A stretch of DNA of 50,589 nt from contig VXYK01000003.1 of NCBI GenBank assembly GCA_009845995.1, positions 1 to 50,589 on the forward strand, written 5' to 3'. Numbering within the stretch: the stretch's first letter is position 1; the number at the start of each line of letters is the position of its first letter. The DNA is from Acidimicrobiaceae bacterium. GTDB taxonomy: Bacteria; Actinomycetota; Acidimicrobiia; Acidimicrobiales; Aldehydirespiratoraceae. Made by a program: the position numbers and the translations under genes. This document shows, piece after piece, positions 1-8,588 of this stretch. The notes under the pieces are model-generated. The model worked only from the letters and a program-made list of their open reading frames with translations, was not told where the DNA came from and did not search any database.

Positions 1-27
1 CAACACCAACAAACACACCCATAACAT

Positions 28-624
28 TTGGACTCACAAACGGGTCCCCCTCACTGTGCTCGTGTTGTTGCTGCGCCCGTTGTGGTGCTTGCCAAGCACA
101 AAAGGAAAATCCTAGTTGTTCCGTTGGTCGCGCTTGTTATTGCGGCGGGGCTGGCGTTGGCTCCAACAACAATCCAAGATGTTCCAGTGCTGTCAACACT
201 GAAAGCCGAGGAAGCGAGCGCCCACGATATGGAACGCGCGCTTGGGGCTCCCTACCTCAAGCGTGAGTGTGAATGGAAATGGAAATGGGTAGCAGAAGTA
301 AGCCATTACGTGGACAGTAATGGAAATCTCACCCAACCAACTTTTACGAGTTATGATGATAGCCAGCCTGTTTTTGTTTGGAGCTGGAAATGGGTAGAGG
401 AGTGCCGCTGGGTATGGGTAGACTCCGTAGTCACGGTTGCGCACCTCCATCTCACGGAAACACAATGCGAGTACGCTCTCTTGATCGGTAGCGTGTTACT
501 TGGGATGTTCCCGTCGACCCGGGCTGCACAACTGGCCGCAGCCGTTATGGGGCTTGCTGTAGGCGCGTACCACATTGAGACGAGGTCTTGTGAAACATCC
601 GAGCGGATCGTGGTCCTTTCGTGA
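28..624 (+). CDS. Hypothetical membrane protein with paired Trp-rich motifs
   Basis: Family not recognised. The 198-residue frame opens with TTG close to the window edge, so the true start could lie upstream. Residues 28-46 form one hydrophobic segment after a basic stretch (KHKRK), as in a type II anchor or uncleaved signal. Two Trp/Lys motifs follow, CEWKWKWVAE at 81-90 and WSWKWVEECRWVWV at about 118-131. A Cys-bounded hydrophobic region (C147 to C188, rich in Ala, Leu and Gly) ends the protein and could form a helical hairpin. Two further small membrane or exported proteins follow closely on the same strand, suggesting one operon. A secreted peptide precursor or envelope protein is possible; nothing here decides. 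Confidence 0.5.
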   Translation: MDSQTGPPHCARVVAAPVVVLAKHKRKILVVPLVALVIAAGLALAPTTIQDVPVLSTLKAEEASAHDMERALGAPYLKRECEWKWKWVAEVSHYVDSNGNLTQPTFTSYDDSQPVFVWSWKWVEECRWVWVDSVVTVAHLHLTETQCEYALLIGSVLLGMFPSTRAAQLAAAVMGLAVGAYHIETRSCETSERIVVLS

Positions 625-660
625 CGTTTCCAGCCGCCATCTGTGGCGTTAGGGGTGATG

Positions 661-885
661 ATGCGTTCACTGCTTGATCGTCTATGCGTGCCCCTTATTG
701 CGGTCGGGGTGTGGCTTTTGGCCCTGAACACACCCAACCAGGTCGGCTCACGAATAATGTTAATGTCAGCTATCGCGATGGCTGTATTGTCGGCTGTGTT
801 GTTCTGGCGGGATTGGCGTGCTAGGCAATCAGCTAGAGTTGACTCCGAGCAGGTTCTCTCCGACGGCGAGCACCCTCAGGTTTAA
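661..885 (+). CDS. Small two-helix membrane protein, unknown
   Basis: A short protein (74 residues from ATG 661) made of two hydrophobic helices separated by a short loop containing NTPNQ, ending in a basic then polar tail (FWRDWRARQS). In-frame starts exist at GTG 643, ATG 658 and ATG 661; 661 is chosen because AGGGG at 651-655 sits at ribosome-binding distance. It begins 36 nt after the Trp-rich gene and ends 2 nt before the next start, so translational coupling is likely. The size and topology resemble small accessory or immunity-type proteins, but that is only a shape resemblance. Confidence 0.45.
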   Translation: MRSLLDRLCVPLIAVGVWLLALNTPNQVGSRIMLMSAIAMAVLSAVLFWRDWRARQSARVDSEQVLSDGEHPQV

Positions 886-887
886 CC

Positions 888-1169
888 GTGCACAGACATT
901 CCGTAACGGCCGCGGTATTGGCGGTGGTGGCGATTAGTTGTGGTGCTGGTGCTGGTGCTGAGTCGGTTGCTGAGTGCCATGCCGCTGCTATGGCCCAAGC
1001 AGTGGCCGAAGATGCGTACATAGCTGCGCTCACGGTGGTGAGCGATGACGACGGACATCGCCACGCGCCAAGCGATGATCACGACCACGCCGAGATCGAA
1101 GAAAGGGTCATAGCAAGTCGGGTTGATGTGATCCTTGCCACCGAGGCGACCCGGCGAGCTTGCCAGTAG
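888..1169 (+). CDS. Small predicted lipoprotein with His/Asp-rich middle
   Basis: The 93-residue product starts at GTG 888, two bases after the preceding stop. The N-terminus has a signal-like run ending VVAISCGAG, compatible with a lipobox and lipidated Cys at residue 18. The mature part has an Ala-rich helix, then a His/Asp-rich patch (DDDGHRH, DDHDHAE, about residues 53-68) that could bind divalent metal, then a helix ending in Cys. No family is recognised. It is the third member of the run of small exported genes at 28-1169. Metal binding is an inference from composition only. Confidence 0.45.
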   Translation: MHRHSVTAAVLAVVAISCGAGAGAESVAECHAAAMAQAVAEDAYIAALTVVSDDDGHRHAPSDDHDHAEIEERVIASRVDVILATEATRRACQ

Positions 1170-1253
1170 CGAATTGACCCGCAGATGGAGGCGCTCTTGC
1201 TCGCCGACGGCGCGTTCAAGCCCGACAACACCGCTGCCAAGGCATCCCGCAGC

Positions 1254-1976
1254 CTACCTGACCAATTTGTCGGTGGTGATCGTTCGGTCGAGGGGGTGGG
1301 CTTGGTCGACTGGGCGCATGTCGTCGCCGATCACGTAGTGCAAAGGCACACCGGTGGGGATGTTGAGTTCGATGATCTCGTCGTCGCCGATGTTGTCGAG
1401 GTGCTTGACGAGAGCCCGCAGTGAGTTGCCATGGGCAGCGACCATCACCGTGCGACCGGTACGCAGGTCGGGCACCAAAGCGTCGTACCAGTAGGGCAGT
1501 AGCCGGTCTACAACATCGGCAAGACACTCGGTGGCAGGCATGAGTTCTGGGGCGAGATCGGCGTAGGCGGCGGATGCAATCGGGTTGAACTCGTTGTCGG
1601 GGCTGATCGGTGGGGGTGGAGTGTCGTAGCTCCGTCGCCAGAGACGGAGTTGTTCCGCTCCGTGGATCTCGCCGACTTGGGCTTTGTCGAGCCCGGTCAG
1701 GTTGCCGTAGTGGCGTTCGTTGAGACGCCAGTGTCGACGCACCGGAATCCAGCGGCGGTCGAGGCCGGCGAGAATGATCTCGGCAGTCTCAATGGCTCGT
1801 TGCAGCAGGGACGTGTGGAGTATGTCTGGCAGTAGGTTTGCGTCGGAGAGCACCGGCACCGCGTCGCGGGCTTCCTGGCGGCCTATCTCCATCAGCGGGC
1901 AATCGTGCCAGCCGGTGAAGAGGTTGAGATCATTCCATTCGGAACGCCCGTGGCGCACCAGAATCAGGTTGTACAT
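1254..1976 (-). CDS. gpmA: 2,3-bisphosphoglycerate-dependent phosphoglycerate mutase
   Basis: Interconverts 3- and 2-phosphoglycerate in glycolysis and gluconeogenesis, in the cytoplasm. The 240-residue length is typical of the dPGM family. The catalytic LVRHG motif carries the phosphorylated H9, followed by the RSEWN and FTGW signatures; NERHYG supplies the acid E87, and AHGNSLRAL supplies the second active-site His (H182). The C-terminal region [10 protein letters not shown] is also a family hallmark. It is transcribed away from dnaK, with the repeat-rich interval 1977-2290 between them. Assignment is firm. Confidence 0.96.
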   Translation of the reverse strand: MYNLILVRHGRSEWNDLNLFTGWHDCPLMEIGRQEARDAVPVLSDANLLPDILHTSLLQRAIETAEIILAGLDRRWIPVRRHWRLNERHYGNLTGLDKAQVGEIHGAEQLRLWRRSYDTPPPPISPDNEFNPIASAAYADLAPELMPATECLADVVDRLLPYWYDALVPDLRTGRTVMVAAHGNSLRALVKHLDNIGDDEIIELNIPTGVPLHYVIGDDMRPVDQAHPLDRTITTDKLVR

Positions 1977-2012
1977 CCCGTTGACGGTATCGCGTTGTTT
2001 ACGCCGGGCACG

Positions 2013-2084
2013 TTGCTTTCGCCGGGCGTAGCCGGAGCCGCGGGAGCTAGGTGTTGCTTTCGCCGGGCGTAGCCGGAGCCGCGG
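2013..2084. repeat. Paired hairpin repeat (family B), two copies 41 nt apart
   Basis: Two near-identical 31-nt units, at 2013-2043 and 2054-2084, each read TTGCTTTCGCCGGGCGTAGC followed by CGGAGCCGCGG. Each holds a small stem (CCGGGC, GTA, GCCGG with one bulged G). The same pair, again with the units exactly 41 nt apart, recurs at 48592-48658. Location between gpmA and dnaK and the conserved spacing suggest a dispersed REP-like element rather than chance. Confidence 0.7.
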
Positions 2085-2117
2085 ACGCTGTGCGGTCTTT
2101 TCCGAGCCGAGGGCAAA

Positions 2118-2138
2118 GTTGATAATAATACGCTCAAC
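2118..2138 (+). promoter_or_regulatory. HAIR-like HspR operator upstream of dnaK
   Basis: Inverted repeat with GTTGA and TCAAC arms separated by 11 nt, giving a 21-nt site. The HspR operator HAIR has the form CTTGAGT-N7-ACTCAAG, also 21 nt; this site matches TTGA of the left arm and CTCAA of the right arm at the expected positions. It overlaps a GATAAT -10-like hexamer (2121-2126), where a repressor would block transcription. HspR is encoded as the last gene of the operon, so autorepression is expected. Identification of the site is inference. Confidence 0.5.
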
Positions 2139-2207
2139 TTTTCGGTGTAATCAGATGCAAATACTGTTACACTGAATCCCAACTTATCCAATTCCTGACG
2201 GTTTCCA

Positions 2208-2269
2208 CGGATCTGCGGCGCCGTCCGCAGCGAAAGCAACGCCCGCGGATCTGCGGTGCCGTCCGCAGC
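2208..2269 (+). repeat. Duplicated 6-bp hairpins in the dnaK leader
   Basis: Two copies (2208-2231 and 2246-2269, 38 nt apart) each contain CTGCGG, a 6-nt loop (CGCCGT or TGCCGT) and CCGCAG, a perfect 6-bp stem. The first copy is followed by GCGAAAGCAAC, the reverse complement of the GTTGCTTTCGC that opens the units at 2013-2084, so the pairs on either side of the promoter region look like diverged copies in opposite orientation. The second hairpin ends about 20 nt before the dnaK start. Confidence 0.6.
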
Positions 2270-2290
2270 AACAACAAAGAGAGTGCAACC

Positions 2291-4132
2291 ATGCCCAAAG
2301 CCGTAGGTATCGATCTCGGCACCACCAACTCCGTCGTTTCCGTGCTGGAAGGCGGCGACCCTGTCGTCATCCCCAACGCAGAAGGCTCGCGCACCACCCC
2401 CTCGGTGGTCGCCTTCGCCAAGGACGGCGAGGTTCTCGTTGGTGAAGTAGCCAAGCGCCAGGCCATTACGAACCCCGAGCGCACCGTCCGTTCAGTGAAG
2501 CGCAATGTCGGCACCAGCTGGAAGGTCGACATCGACAACAAGGCGTACACCTCCCAGGAGATCTCCGCCCGTGTGTTGATGAAACTCAAGCGCGACGCCG
2601 AGGAATACCTCGGCGACACCGTCACACAGGCCGTTGTCACCGTGCCCGCCTACTTCGACGACGCACAGCGCACCGCAACCACCGAAGCCGGCCAGATCGC
2701 CGGCCTCGAGGTGCTGCGCATCATCAACGAGCCGACCGCCGCTGCTTTGGCATACGGCCTCGACAAAGAAGAGTCCGACCAGACCATCCTCGTGTTCGAC
2801 CTCGGCGGCGGCACCTTCGACGTGTCGGTGCTCGAACTCGGCGACGGAGTGTTTGAAGTCAAGTCAACCTCGGGCGACACCCAACTCGGCGGCGACGACT
2901 GGGACGACGCCGTCATCGAATGGCTCGCCAAGTCGTTCAAAGGCGACCACGGAGTCGACCTGAGCAAAGACCCGATGGCTGCCCAGCGGCTCAAGGAAGC
3001 CGCGGAGAAAGCCAAGATCGAATTGTCGCAGGTTCAGTCGACGCAGATCAATCTGCCTTTCATCACCGCAACAGACGCAGGTCCGCTGCATCTCGACTAC
3101 GAACTGACCCGAGCCAAGTTCCGTGACCTCACCTCGGACCTGCTCGACCGCTGTCGCGGCCCGTTCGAAGCGGCCATCAAGGACGCCGGTCTCACCAAGG
3201 GATCCATCGACCATGTTGTGCTCGTCGGCGGATCGACGCGTATGCCTGCGGTGGCTGAACTGGTCATGGAAATGACGGGCAAAGAACCGAACAAGACGGT
3301 CAACCCCGACGAAGTCGTCGCAATCGGCGCGGCGATCCAAGCCGGTGTGTTGAAAGGTGAAGTCAAAGACGTGCTGTTGCTCGACGTGACACCACTCTCG
3401 CTCGGCATCGAAACCAAAGGCGGGGTGATGACCACCCTGATCGAACGCAACACCACCATCCCGACCCGCAAGAGCGAGATCTTCACAACCGCGGAGGACA
3501 ACCAGCCGTCGGTCGAGATCCATGTGTTGCAAGGGGAGCGAGAGATGGCTGCCTACAACAAGACGCTCGGCAAATTCCAACTCGTGGACCTGCCGCCCGC
3601 CCCACGCGGCCTGCCCCAGATCGAGGTCGTGTTCGACATCGACGCAAACGGCATCGTTCATGTGAGCGCCAAGGACAAGGCCACCAACAAAGAGCAGTCG
3701 ATGACCATCACCGGTCAGAGCTCACTGGACAAAGACGCTATCGATCAGATGGTCAAAGACGCTGAACTTCATGCCGAAGAAGACCGCAAGCGCAAGGAGG
3801 AGGCCGAGGTTCGCAACACGGCCGACACCCTCGTCTACCAGACCGAGAAGCTGCTCAAAGATCAAGCCGACGCGGTCTCAAGCGACGAGAAAGAGACCAT
3901 CGAAACGCAGTTGGCCGAAGTGCGCACCGCTTTGGAAGGCACCGACGTTGAAGCCATCAAGAGCGCAACCGAGGCTCTGATGACAGCCAGCCAGGAATTC
4001 GGCCAGCGACTCTACGAAGCAGCGGCACAGGCTGAACGCGAGTCCGCAGCCGCCGAGTCGACTCCCGACGACGACGAAGTTGTCGACGCTGAGATCATCG
4101 ACGAGGACGACGCCGACAGCCAGGCATCGTGA
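2291..4132 (+). CDS. dnaK: Chaperone DnaK (Hsp70)
   Basis: ATP-dependent cytoplasmic chaperone that binds unfolded segments and cycles with DnaJ and GrpE. The 613-residue product begins with the nucleotide-binding motif [13 protein letters not shown] and contains [14 protein letters not shown] and the [10 protein letters not shown] signature of the ATPase domain. The interdomain linker [14 protein letters not shown] leads into the substrate-binding domain, and the tail ends in an acidic [15 protein letters not shown] stretch. The start follows a purine-rich leader (AAAGAGAGTGCAACC). It overlaps grpE by 4 nt. Regulation by HspR through the upstream HAIR-like site is likely. Confidence 0.98.
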   Translation: MPKAVGIDLGTTNSVVSVLEGGDPVVIPNAEGSRTTPSVVAFAKDGEVLVGEVAKRQAITNPERTVRSVKRNVGTSWKVDIDNKAYTSQEISARVLMKLKRDAEEYLGDTVTQAVVTVPAYFDDAQRTATTEAGQIAGLEVLRIINEPTAAALAYGLDKEESDQTILVFDLGGGTFDVSVLELGDGVFEVKSTSGDTQLGGDDWDDAVIEWLAKSFKGDHGVDLSKDPMAAQRLKEAAEKAKIELSQVQSTQINLPFITATDAGPLHLDYELTRAKFRDLTSDLLDRCRGPFEAAIKDAGLTKGSIDHVVLVGGSTRMPAVAELVMEMTGKEPNKTVNPDEVVAIGAAIQAGVLKGEVKDVLLLDVTPLSLGIETKGGVMTTLIERNTTIPTRKSEIFTTAEDNQPSVEIHVLQGEREMAAYNKTLGKFQLVDLPPAPRGLPQIEVVFDIDANGIVHVSAKDKATNKEQSMTITGQSSLDKDAIDQMVKDAELHAEEDRKRKEEAEVRNTADTLVYQTEKLLKDQADAVSSDEKETIETQLAEVRTALEGTDVEAIKSATEALMTASQEFGQRLYEAAAQAERESAAAESTPDDDEVVDAEIIDEDDADSQAS

Positions 4133-4710
4133 GCGACCTCGACGAACCGGACGCCTCCAGCGAGGAACAGTCGGCTGCCGACACCGTCCTTGTTGACGGT
4201 GAGGCTGACGAGACAATCGAGGCTGATCCGGGACTCGAGTCGGCGCAGGAGCTCGACTCCGGGCAAGAGCCGGAGCCGGCACCGGAGCCGTCGCCCGAGG
4301 AACTGCTCGCCGCAGAACGAGACCAGCACCTCAACGACCTGCAACGGGTCACCGCCGAGTTCGCCAACTTTCGCAAACAAACAGACAAGCGAAACGCGGA
4401 GACGGTGCGACAGGCAGCCGCACGAGTGATGCAGGCGATCTTGCCGGTACTCGATGCCTGCGACGCTGCTGCACTACAGGAGGTAGAAGGTGTTGAACCG
4501 ATAGCAGCGCAACTCCGCAGCGTCCTCGAAGCCCAGGGTCTCGAAGTCATCGACCAAACCGAACCATTCGACCCGAATCGGCATGAAGCCGCGATAAGCG
4601 AACCCGGCGACGAAGACCAGGATGAACCCATGGTCTCGGAGGTGCTGCGCACCGGTTACGCCTTCAATGGCAGGGTGTTGCGAGCAGCCATGGTCCGGGT
4701 CAAGGGGTGA
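4129..4710 (+). CDS. grpE: Nucleotide exchange factor GrpE
   Basis: Releases ADP from DnaK to reset the chaperone cycle. The 193-residue protein starts with GTG inside the dnaK stop (GTGA overlap), giving translational coupling. An acidic, low-complexity N-terminus (rich in Glu, Asp and Pro) is followed by a long coiled-coil helix around [20 protein letters not shown]. The beta-domain signature appears near the end: [10 protein letters not shown], then [19 protein letters not shown]. Size, order in the operon and motifs all agree. Confidence 0.97.
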   Translation: MSDLDEPDASSEEQSAADTVLVDGEADETIEADPGLESAQELDSGQEPEPAPEPSPEELLAAERDQHLNDLQRVTAEFANFRKQTDKRNAETVRQAAARVMQAILPVLDACDAAALQEVEGVEPIAAQLRSVLEAQGLEVIDQTEPFDPNRHEAAISEPGDEDQDEPMVSEVLRTGYAFNGRVLRAAMVRVKG

Positions 4711-4758
4711 TGGTGAAGGGCTAGACCGATCCGCGATACAACTTGAGGAGGTGATTTG

Positions 4759-5865
4759 GTGACCGAATACGAAAAAGAGTGGTTCGAGAAGGACTACTAC
4801 GCGATTCTCGGCGTCACCGAAAACGCCTCCGCCAAGGAGATCAAAAGCAAGTACCGGAAGCTGGCACGGGAACTCCATCCCGACGCCAACCCCGGCGACA
4901 CAGGTGCGGAAGGACGTTTCAAAGAAGTATCAGCGGCCTACGACGTGATCGGCGACGAAGACAAGCGCGCCCGCTACGACGAAGTGCGAAAAATGGGCCC
5001 GATCGGCCCCATGTTCGGGGGCGGTCGCGGTCCCGGACCAGGTGACTTCAACGTCGGCATGCATGACATTGGAGACTTGCTCGGTGGTCTGTTCAACCGC
5101 GGTGGTCGTTCCAGGGGCGGGCCGGGTGCAGCCCAGGGTCAACGCGGCAACGACATAGAGGTGGATTTGACGCTGGACTTCGATGACGCAGTCAATGGCC
5201 TAGAGACCGCCATCAGCCTTACCAGCGAAGCAACCTGCTCAGGCTGCGGCGGAACCGGTTCAGAACCCGGATCGCCGCCGAGCAAATGCGAATCCTGCGA
5301 CGGCAAAGGTGTGCACGACGAGAACCAGGGACTGTTTTCTTTCAGTCGGCCCTGCCAAAGCTGTGGTGGCCGCGGCTCGGTGATCTCATCGCCCTGCACG
5401 ACGTGCCGTGGATCAGGATCAGAGGTACGCCCGCGCGAAGTCAAAGTGCGTATCCCGGCAGGTGTCAAGACCGGCCAGAAGATTCGGCTCAAGAAGCGTG
5501 GTGCTCCGGGATGGGGCGGCGGCCCTCCCGGTGATCTGTTCGTTCACGTGAACGTGAAACAGCACGAATTGTTCGGCAGGTCCGGCAAAGACCTGACGCT
5601 CGAAGTTCCCATCACCTTCTCCGAAGCGGCGCTCGGAGCCAACGTTAAGGTGCCCACGCTCAACGGTGAAGTCGTCAAGATTCGGATCCCGCCGGGGACA
5701 GTGTCCGGCAAGACGTTTCGGCTCAAGGGCCGAGGCGGAGCAGGCGACCTGCTGGTCACCGTTGCCGTCGCTGTGCCCCAAGAACTGAGTACTCAACAAC
5801 GCGATGCGGTTGAAGCATTCGCCGAAGCCACAACCGATTCACCACGCGCCCACCTGGGCGTCTGA
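4759..5865 (+). CDS. dnaJ: Chaperone DnaJ (Hsp40)
   Basis: Co-chaperone that stimulates DnaK ATPase and delivers substrates. The J domain (about residues 10-75) has the diagnostic HPD in ARELHPDANPG, followed by a Gly-rich linker, four zinc-binding CxxCxGxG repeats (CSGCGGTG, CESCDGKG, CQSCGGRG, CTTCRGSG) and the C-terminal substrate-binding domains. GTG 4759 is chosen over the adjacent TTG 4756 because a very strong ribosome-binding site, AGGAGGTGAT at 4746-4755, sits at proper spacing for it. It lies 48 nt downstream of grpE and is followed by hspR. Confidence 0.97.
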   Translation: MTEYEKEWFEKDYYAILGVTENASAKEIKSKYRKLARELHPDANPGDTGAEGRFKEVSAAYDVIGDEDKRARYDEVRKMGPIGPMFGGGRGPGPGDFNVGMHDIGDLLGGLFNRGGRSRGGPGAAQGQRGNDIEVDLTLDFDDAVNGLETAISLTSEATCSGCGGTGSEPGSPPSKCESCDGKGVHDENQGLFSFSRPCQSCGGRGSVISSPCTTCRGSGSEVRPREVKVRIPAGVKTGQKIRLKKRGAPGWGGGPPGDLFVHVNVKQHELFGRSGKDLTLEVPITFSEAALGANVKVPTLNGEVVKIRIPPGTVSGKTFRLKGRGGAGDLLVTVAVAVPQELSTQQRDAVEAFAEATTDSPRAHLGV

Positions 5866-5887
5866 GAGAAAGAAAGGAGACACAACC

Positions 5888-6271
5888 ATGGACCAGGAAC
5901 GATTCCATCGAGCGGTGTATGTGATCTCTGTTGCCGCGGAGCTTGCCGGTGTGCATCCACAAACGCTGCGGATTTATGAGCGCAAAGGACTCGTCGATCC
6001 AGCGCGCACAGGAGGCGGCAGCCGGCGCTACAGCGACGCGGACATCGCCTTGCTGCAACGGATTTCGGATCTGACCGACGAGGGCTTGAACCTCGCCGGC
6101 GTGAAACGGGTGCTCAAGCTGGAAGCCCGCGTCGCCCAGCTAGAGGCCGCGTTGCAGCAGGTCCAGAGCGACGCGTCCGCGGCCGTCGATGAAGTGCACC
6201 GCCAATACCGCCGTGATCTGGTTCCGCTCCACCAGAGCGTCACGATCTTCAAGTCCCCATCGAAAAAATAG
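5888..6271 (+). CDS. hspR: Heat-shock repressor HspR (MerR family)
   Basis: Represses the dnaK operon through HAIR inverted repeats, with DnaK as co-repressor in characterised actinobacteria. The 127-residue protein contains the MerR-type winged helix-turn-helix YVISVAAELAGVHPQTLRIY and ERKGLVDPARTGGGSRRYSD, then a coiled-coil (about residues 70-110) rich in Leu, Ala and Glu. ATG 5888 is preferred because GAAAGGAG precedes it; the open frame upstream belongs to the dnaJ overlap. The tail ends in Lys residues (KSPSKK). Confidence 0.95.
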   Translation: MDQERFHRAVYVISVAAELAGVHPQTLRIYERKGLVDPARTGGGSRRYSDADIALLQRISDLTDEGLNLAGVKRVLKLEARVAQLEAALQQVQSDASAAVDEVHRQYRRDLVPLHQSVTIFKSPSKK

Positions 6272-6332
6272 GCTCGTAGCGGCCTTTGCCCTGACTGACC
6301 CGCTCGGAGGCGACCCGCCGGTGTCGTTCGGG

Positions 6333-7337
6333 CTAGTGCTGATCCGGCCGGTGGCTCTCGCCGGCGGTTGAGCGGAACGCTGCCAACATGTTGTGCGGGA
6401 ACGGGTTACGAATCGAACTGACCTCGTTCAGCCGAGTCAACGCTTCGTCGGGCAACTCGAGATCGAGACAACCCAGGTTGTCGTCGAGCTGACCCCGTGT
6501 TCTCGCCCCGATCAACGGGACGATCACGCCCCTGCGAGAACGAACCCAACTGAGTGCGACCTGCGCGGGAGAACGACCTATCTCATCTGCGACCGCCACA
6601 ACCTCAGCGGCGATGTCGAGACCGCGTTGGGAGATCCGCCCGCGCAGCGTCGCCCGGCCCGTGGTGTCTGCATCACGGTTGTATTTCCCGGTCAGCACAC
6701 CCGAACCCAGCGTGTCCCAGGGCGTGACTGTGAGGTCAAGCGCCTCGGCCACAGGCAACAGTTCATGCTCAACCTCGCGGTCGATCAAGCTGTACCTGAT
6801 TTGAAGTCCTACAAATCTGCTCCAGCCTCGTAGCTCGGCGATCGTGTTGCAGCGTGCCACCTGCCAAGCCGGCGCGTCGGAGATTCCGATGTAGTGAACC
6901 TTCCCCGAGGTGACGAGATCATCGAGAGCACGCATGATCTCTTCAGCCATAGTCGTGTGGTCGCGGGCGTGGACCCAATAAAGGTCGATGTAGTCGGTAC
7001 CGAGCCGTTCAAGGCTGGCATGGACCGACTCCATCATGTGTTTTCGGCTATTCCCCTGGGCGTTCAGATCGCCTGGACGCATCGGCGCGGAGTACTTCGT
7101 TGCCAGCACAACTTCGTCCCGGTGACCTGCAATGAACTCGCCCACGAACTCCTCGCTGCGTCCCCCACTGTAGATGTTGGCCGTGTCGACGAAATTGCCG
7201 CCCGCCTCTCGGAACCCCTCATAAACCAGGCGGCTCTCTTCTTTCTCAACTCCCCAGTCGGTGTTGCCGAAAGTCATTGCACCAAGCGCAACCTCAGAAA
7301 CCCACAGACCGCTCGAACCCATCAATCGATATTTCAT
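6333..7337 (-). CDS. Aldo/keto reductase
   Basis: NAD(P)H-dependent reductase of the AKR superfamily (334 residues, TIM barrel). The catalytic tetrad is visible: D51 and Y56 in DTANIYSGG, K81 in LATKYSAP and H123 in YWVHARD. The first strand MKYRLMGSSGLWVSEVALG is typical of the group that includes YajO and the potassium-channel beta-subunit-like members. The C-terminal GARTRGQLDDNLGCLDLEL is the usual cofactor-binding end. The substrate cannot be told from sequence. It converges on hspR and stands alone. Confidence 0.93.
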   Translation of the reverse strand: MKYRLMGSSGLWVSEVALGAMTFGNTDWGVEKEESRLVYEGFREAGGNFVDTANIYSGGRSEEFVGEFIAGHRDEVVLATKYSAPMRPGDLNAQGNSRKHMMESVHASLERLGTDYIDLYWVHARDHTTMAEEIMRALDDLVTSGKVHYIGISDAPAWQVARCNTIAELRGWSRFVGLQIRYSLIDREVEHELLPVAEALDLTVTPWDTLGSGVLTGKYNRDADTTGRATLRGRISQRGLDIAAEVVAVADEIGRSPAQVALSWVRSRRGVIVPLIGARTRGQLDDNLGCLDLELPDEALTRLNEVSSIRNPFPHNMLAAFRSTAGESHRPDQH

Positions 7338-7410
7338 AGGGGGACTCTTGCAGCAACTACTTCAGTGAGCCAACGCCGGTGTCAAGAACGGACTGAATCA
7401 GAAGGTCCGA

Positions 7411-8304
7411 TTAGAGAAACGTCCAGCGAACCGAACGATCATCCCAATTCTCGACCCGTATCCGCAGCTCCTCACGCGATTCGGGCCGCATGTCCCACAT
7501 CGAAACCAGCCAGAGGCCGTGAGTCAGCTCCCGGACCCGCGTGGCGCATCTGAGGAACTCCTCGTCGACGGGCAGTCCGTACTCGGCCAGGATCCTCCCC
7601 GAAAGGTCGCCGACCTCACGCTCGTAATGCGAGACGATCTGCGTCAGATCGGCTTCCGGGGGTCCGCTACACAGGAAATCACAGTCGATGAGCAGATACC
7701 TGCCGTCGTGGAACACCACGTTTCCCGGATACAGATCGCCATGAACCGGAACGACTGGATGCGTGTGCGGCAGCTCGTCCCAGTATTCGAAGAGCAAGGC
7801 GCGGGCATCTTCCAACTCCGTCAGCAGAAAATCGAGTGCCGAGGCTGGAACGTTCACCTCCAGCCCCGCAGCGATCATCCGCTCGCGTCGCGCATCGTCA
7901 TAGCCGGGAGTCCACATCTCCAACGACAGTGGAGGGGAGACGCAATGCCACTGCGCGATCAGCGCGGCCATGTCCGAAACTGAGATCGTCCTGTCGGCGT
8001 CCGCCAGGGGCCAATAGGTCACGAATCTGCCATCGGCAAGTTCCAAAACCGAGGTGAGCGGCCTCAACAAAGGAGCGCCGGCGCCGACAAGCAGCTCGAT
8101 ATTCTGCAGACGGTCGCTTGCGATGTCGAAGGTCTCATGGGGCGGCGCCACCCGGGCAACGACCAGATCGTCGTCGTTGATGTACACATTGTTGATTCCG
8201 AACCGAAGAAACCGGAACGGTCCTTCGCCCAGGCCGACCGCCGACGCTGCGGCCCGAACGAGGATCGCCTGTTCGGCAGTGTCCGTTGAAAATTGGCTCA
8301 CCAT
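7411..8304 (-). CDS. Aminoglycoside-phosphotransferase-like kinase
   Basis: Protein-kinase-like fold enzyme (APH/choline kinase superfamily), here 297 residues from ATG 8304. The catalytic loop HGDLYPGNVV has intact Asp and Asn, and LLIDCDFLCSGPPEADL supplies the metal-binding Asp. A longer open frame reaches 8496, but its extra 64 residues are the translation of the hairpin repeats at 8378-8440, with a repetitive RSEQER-type composition, so 8304 is preferred. A homologue with altered catalytic residues lies at 14858-15712. Antibiotic resistance should not be inferred; many members act on small metabolites. Confidence 0.85.
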   Translation of the reverse strand: MVSQFSTDTAEQAILVRAAASAVGLGEGPFRFLRFGINNVYINDDDLVVARVAPPHETFDIASDRLQNIELLVGAGAPLLRPLTSVLELADGRFVTYWPLADADRTISVSDMAALIAQWHCVSPPLSLEMWTPGYDDARRERMIAAGLEVNVPASALDFLLTELEDARALLFEYWDELPHTHPVVPVHGDLYPGNVVFHDGRYLLIDCDFLCSGPPEADLTQIVSHYEREVGDLSGRILAEYGLPVDEEFLRCATRVRELTHGLWLVSMWDMRPESREELRIRVENWDDRSVRWTFL

Positions 8305-8377
8305 CGCCCCCGTCGCCGATCTTAATTTATGAGCGTGCGCGGATTGAAAGGTCGTTGCGCTGATACCTGTTGTTCCC

Positions 8378-8460
8378 CGCTCTTGTTCGCTGCGCTCCGC
8401 CTCCCGCTCTTGTTCGCTGCGCTCACGGGCCGCTCGGGCCACGGGCGGGCCGCTCGGGCC
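8378..8460. repeat. Dispersed GC-rich repeat (family A), tandem partial copies
   Basis: CGCTCTTGTTCGCTGCGCTC occurs at 8378-8397 and again at 8405-8424, where it continues into CACGGGCCGCTCGGGCCAC. The unit GGGCCGCTCGGGCCACGG then repeats once more at about 8447-8464. A third copy of the long unit is at 41825-41860. Located in the gap between a kinase gene and a divergent gene at 8589; no gene is supported in it. Confidence 0.65.
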
Positions 8461-8588
8461 ACGGCCTCGCTGTTCGGCAGCCGTGTTTGGGATCAATCCG
8501 CTCGGCCTCTAGGGCTTGAGACGGCTTCGGTAGAAGCGCTGTTCTGGCAGTGTTTGGCCCTTGTCCGCGATACTCGGCGTTGGGCGGT

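Noticed and set aside
2864..3661. A 265-codon minus-strand frame inside dnaK
   Set aside because: Pure shadow of dnaK, with no ribosome-binding site or motifs.
4495..4878. Minus-strand frame crossing grpE and dnaJ
   Set aside because: Antisense to the operon and covers its strong ribosome-binding site; no independent support.
7411..8304. Aminoglycoside resistance gene
   Set aside because: The fold is shared by many small-molecule kinases; nothing indicates antibiotic substrates.
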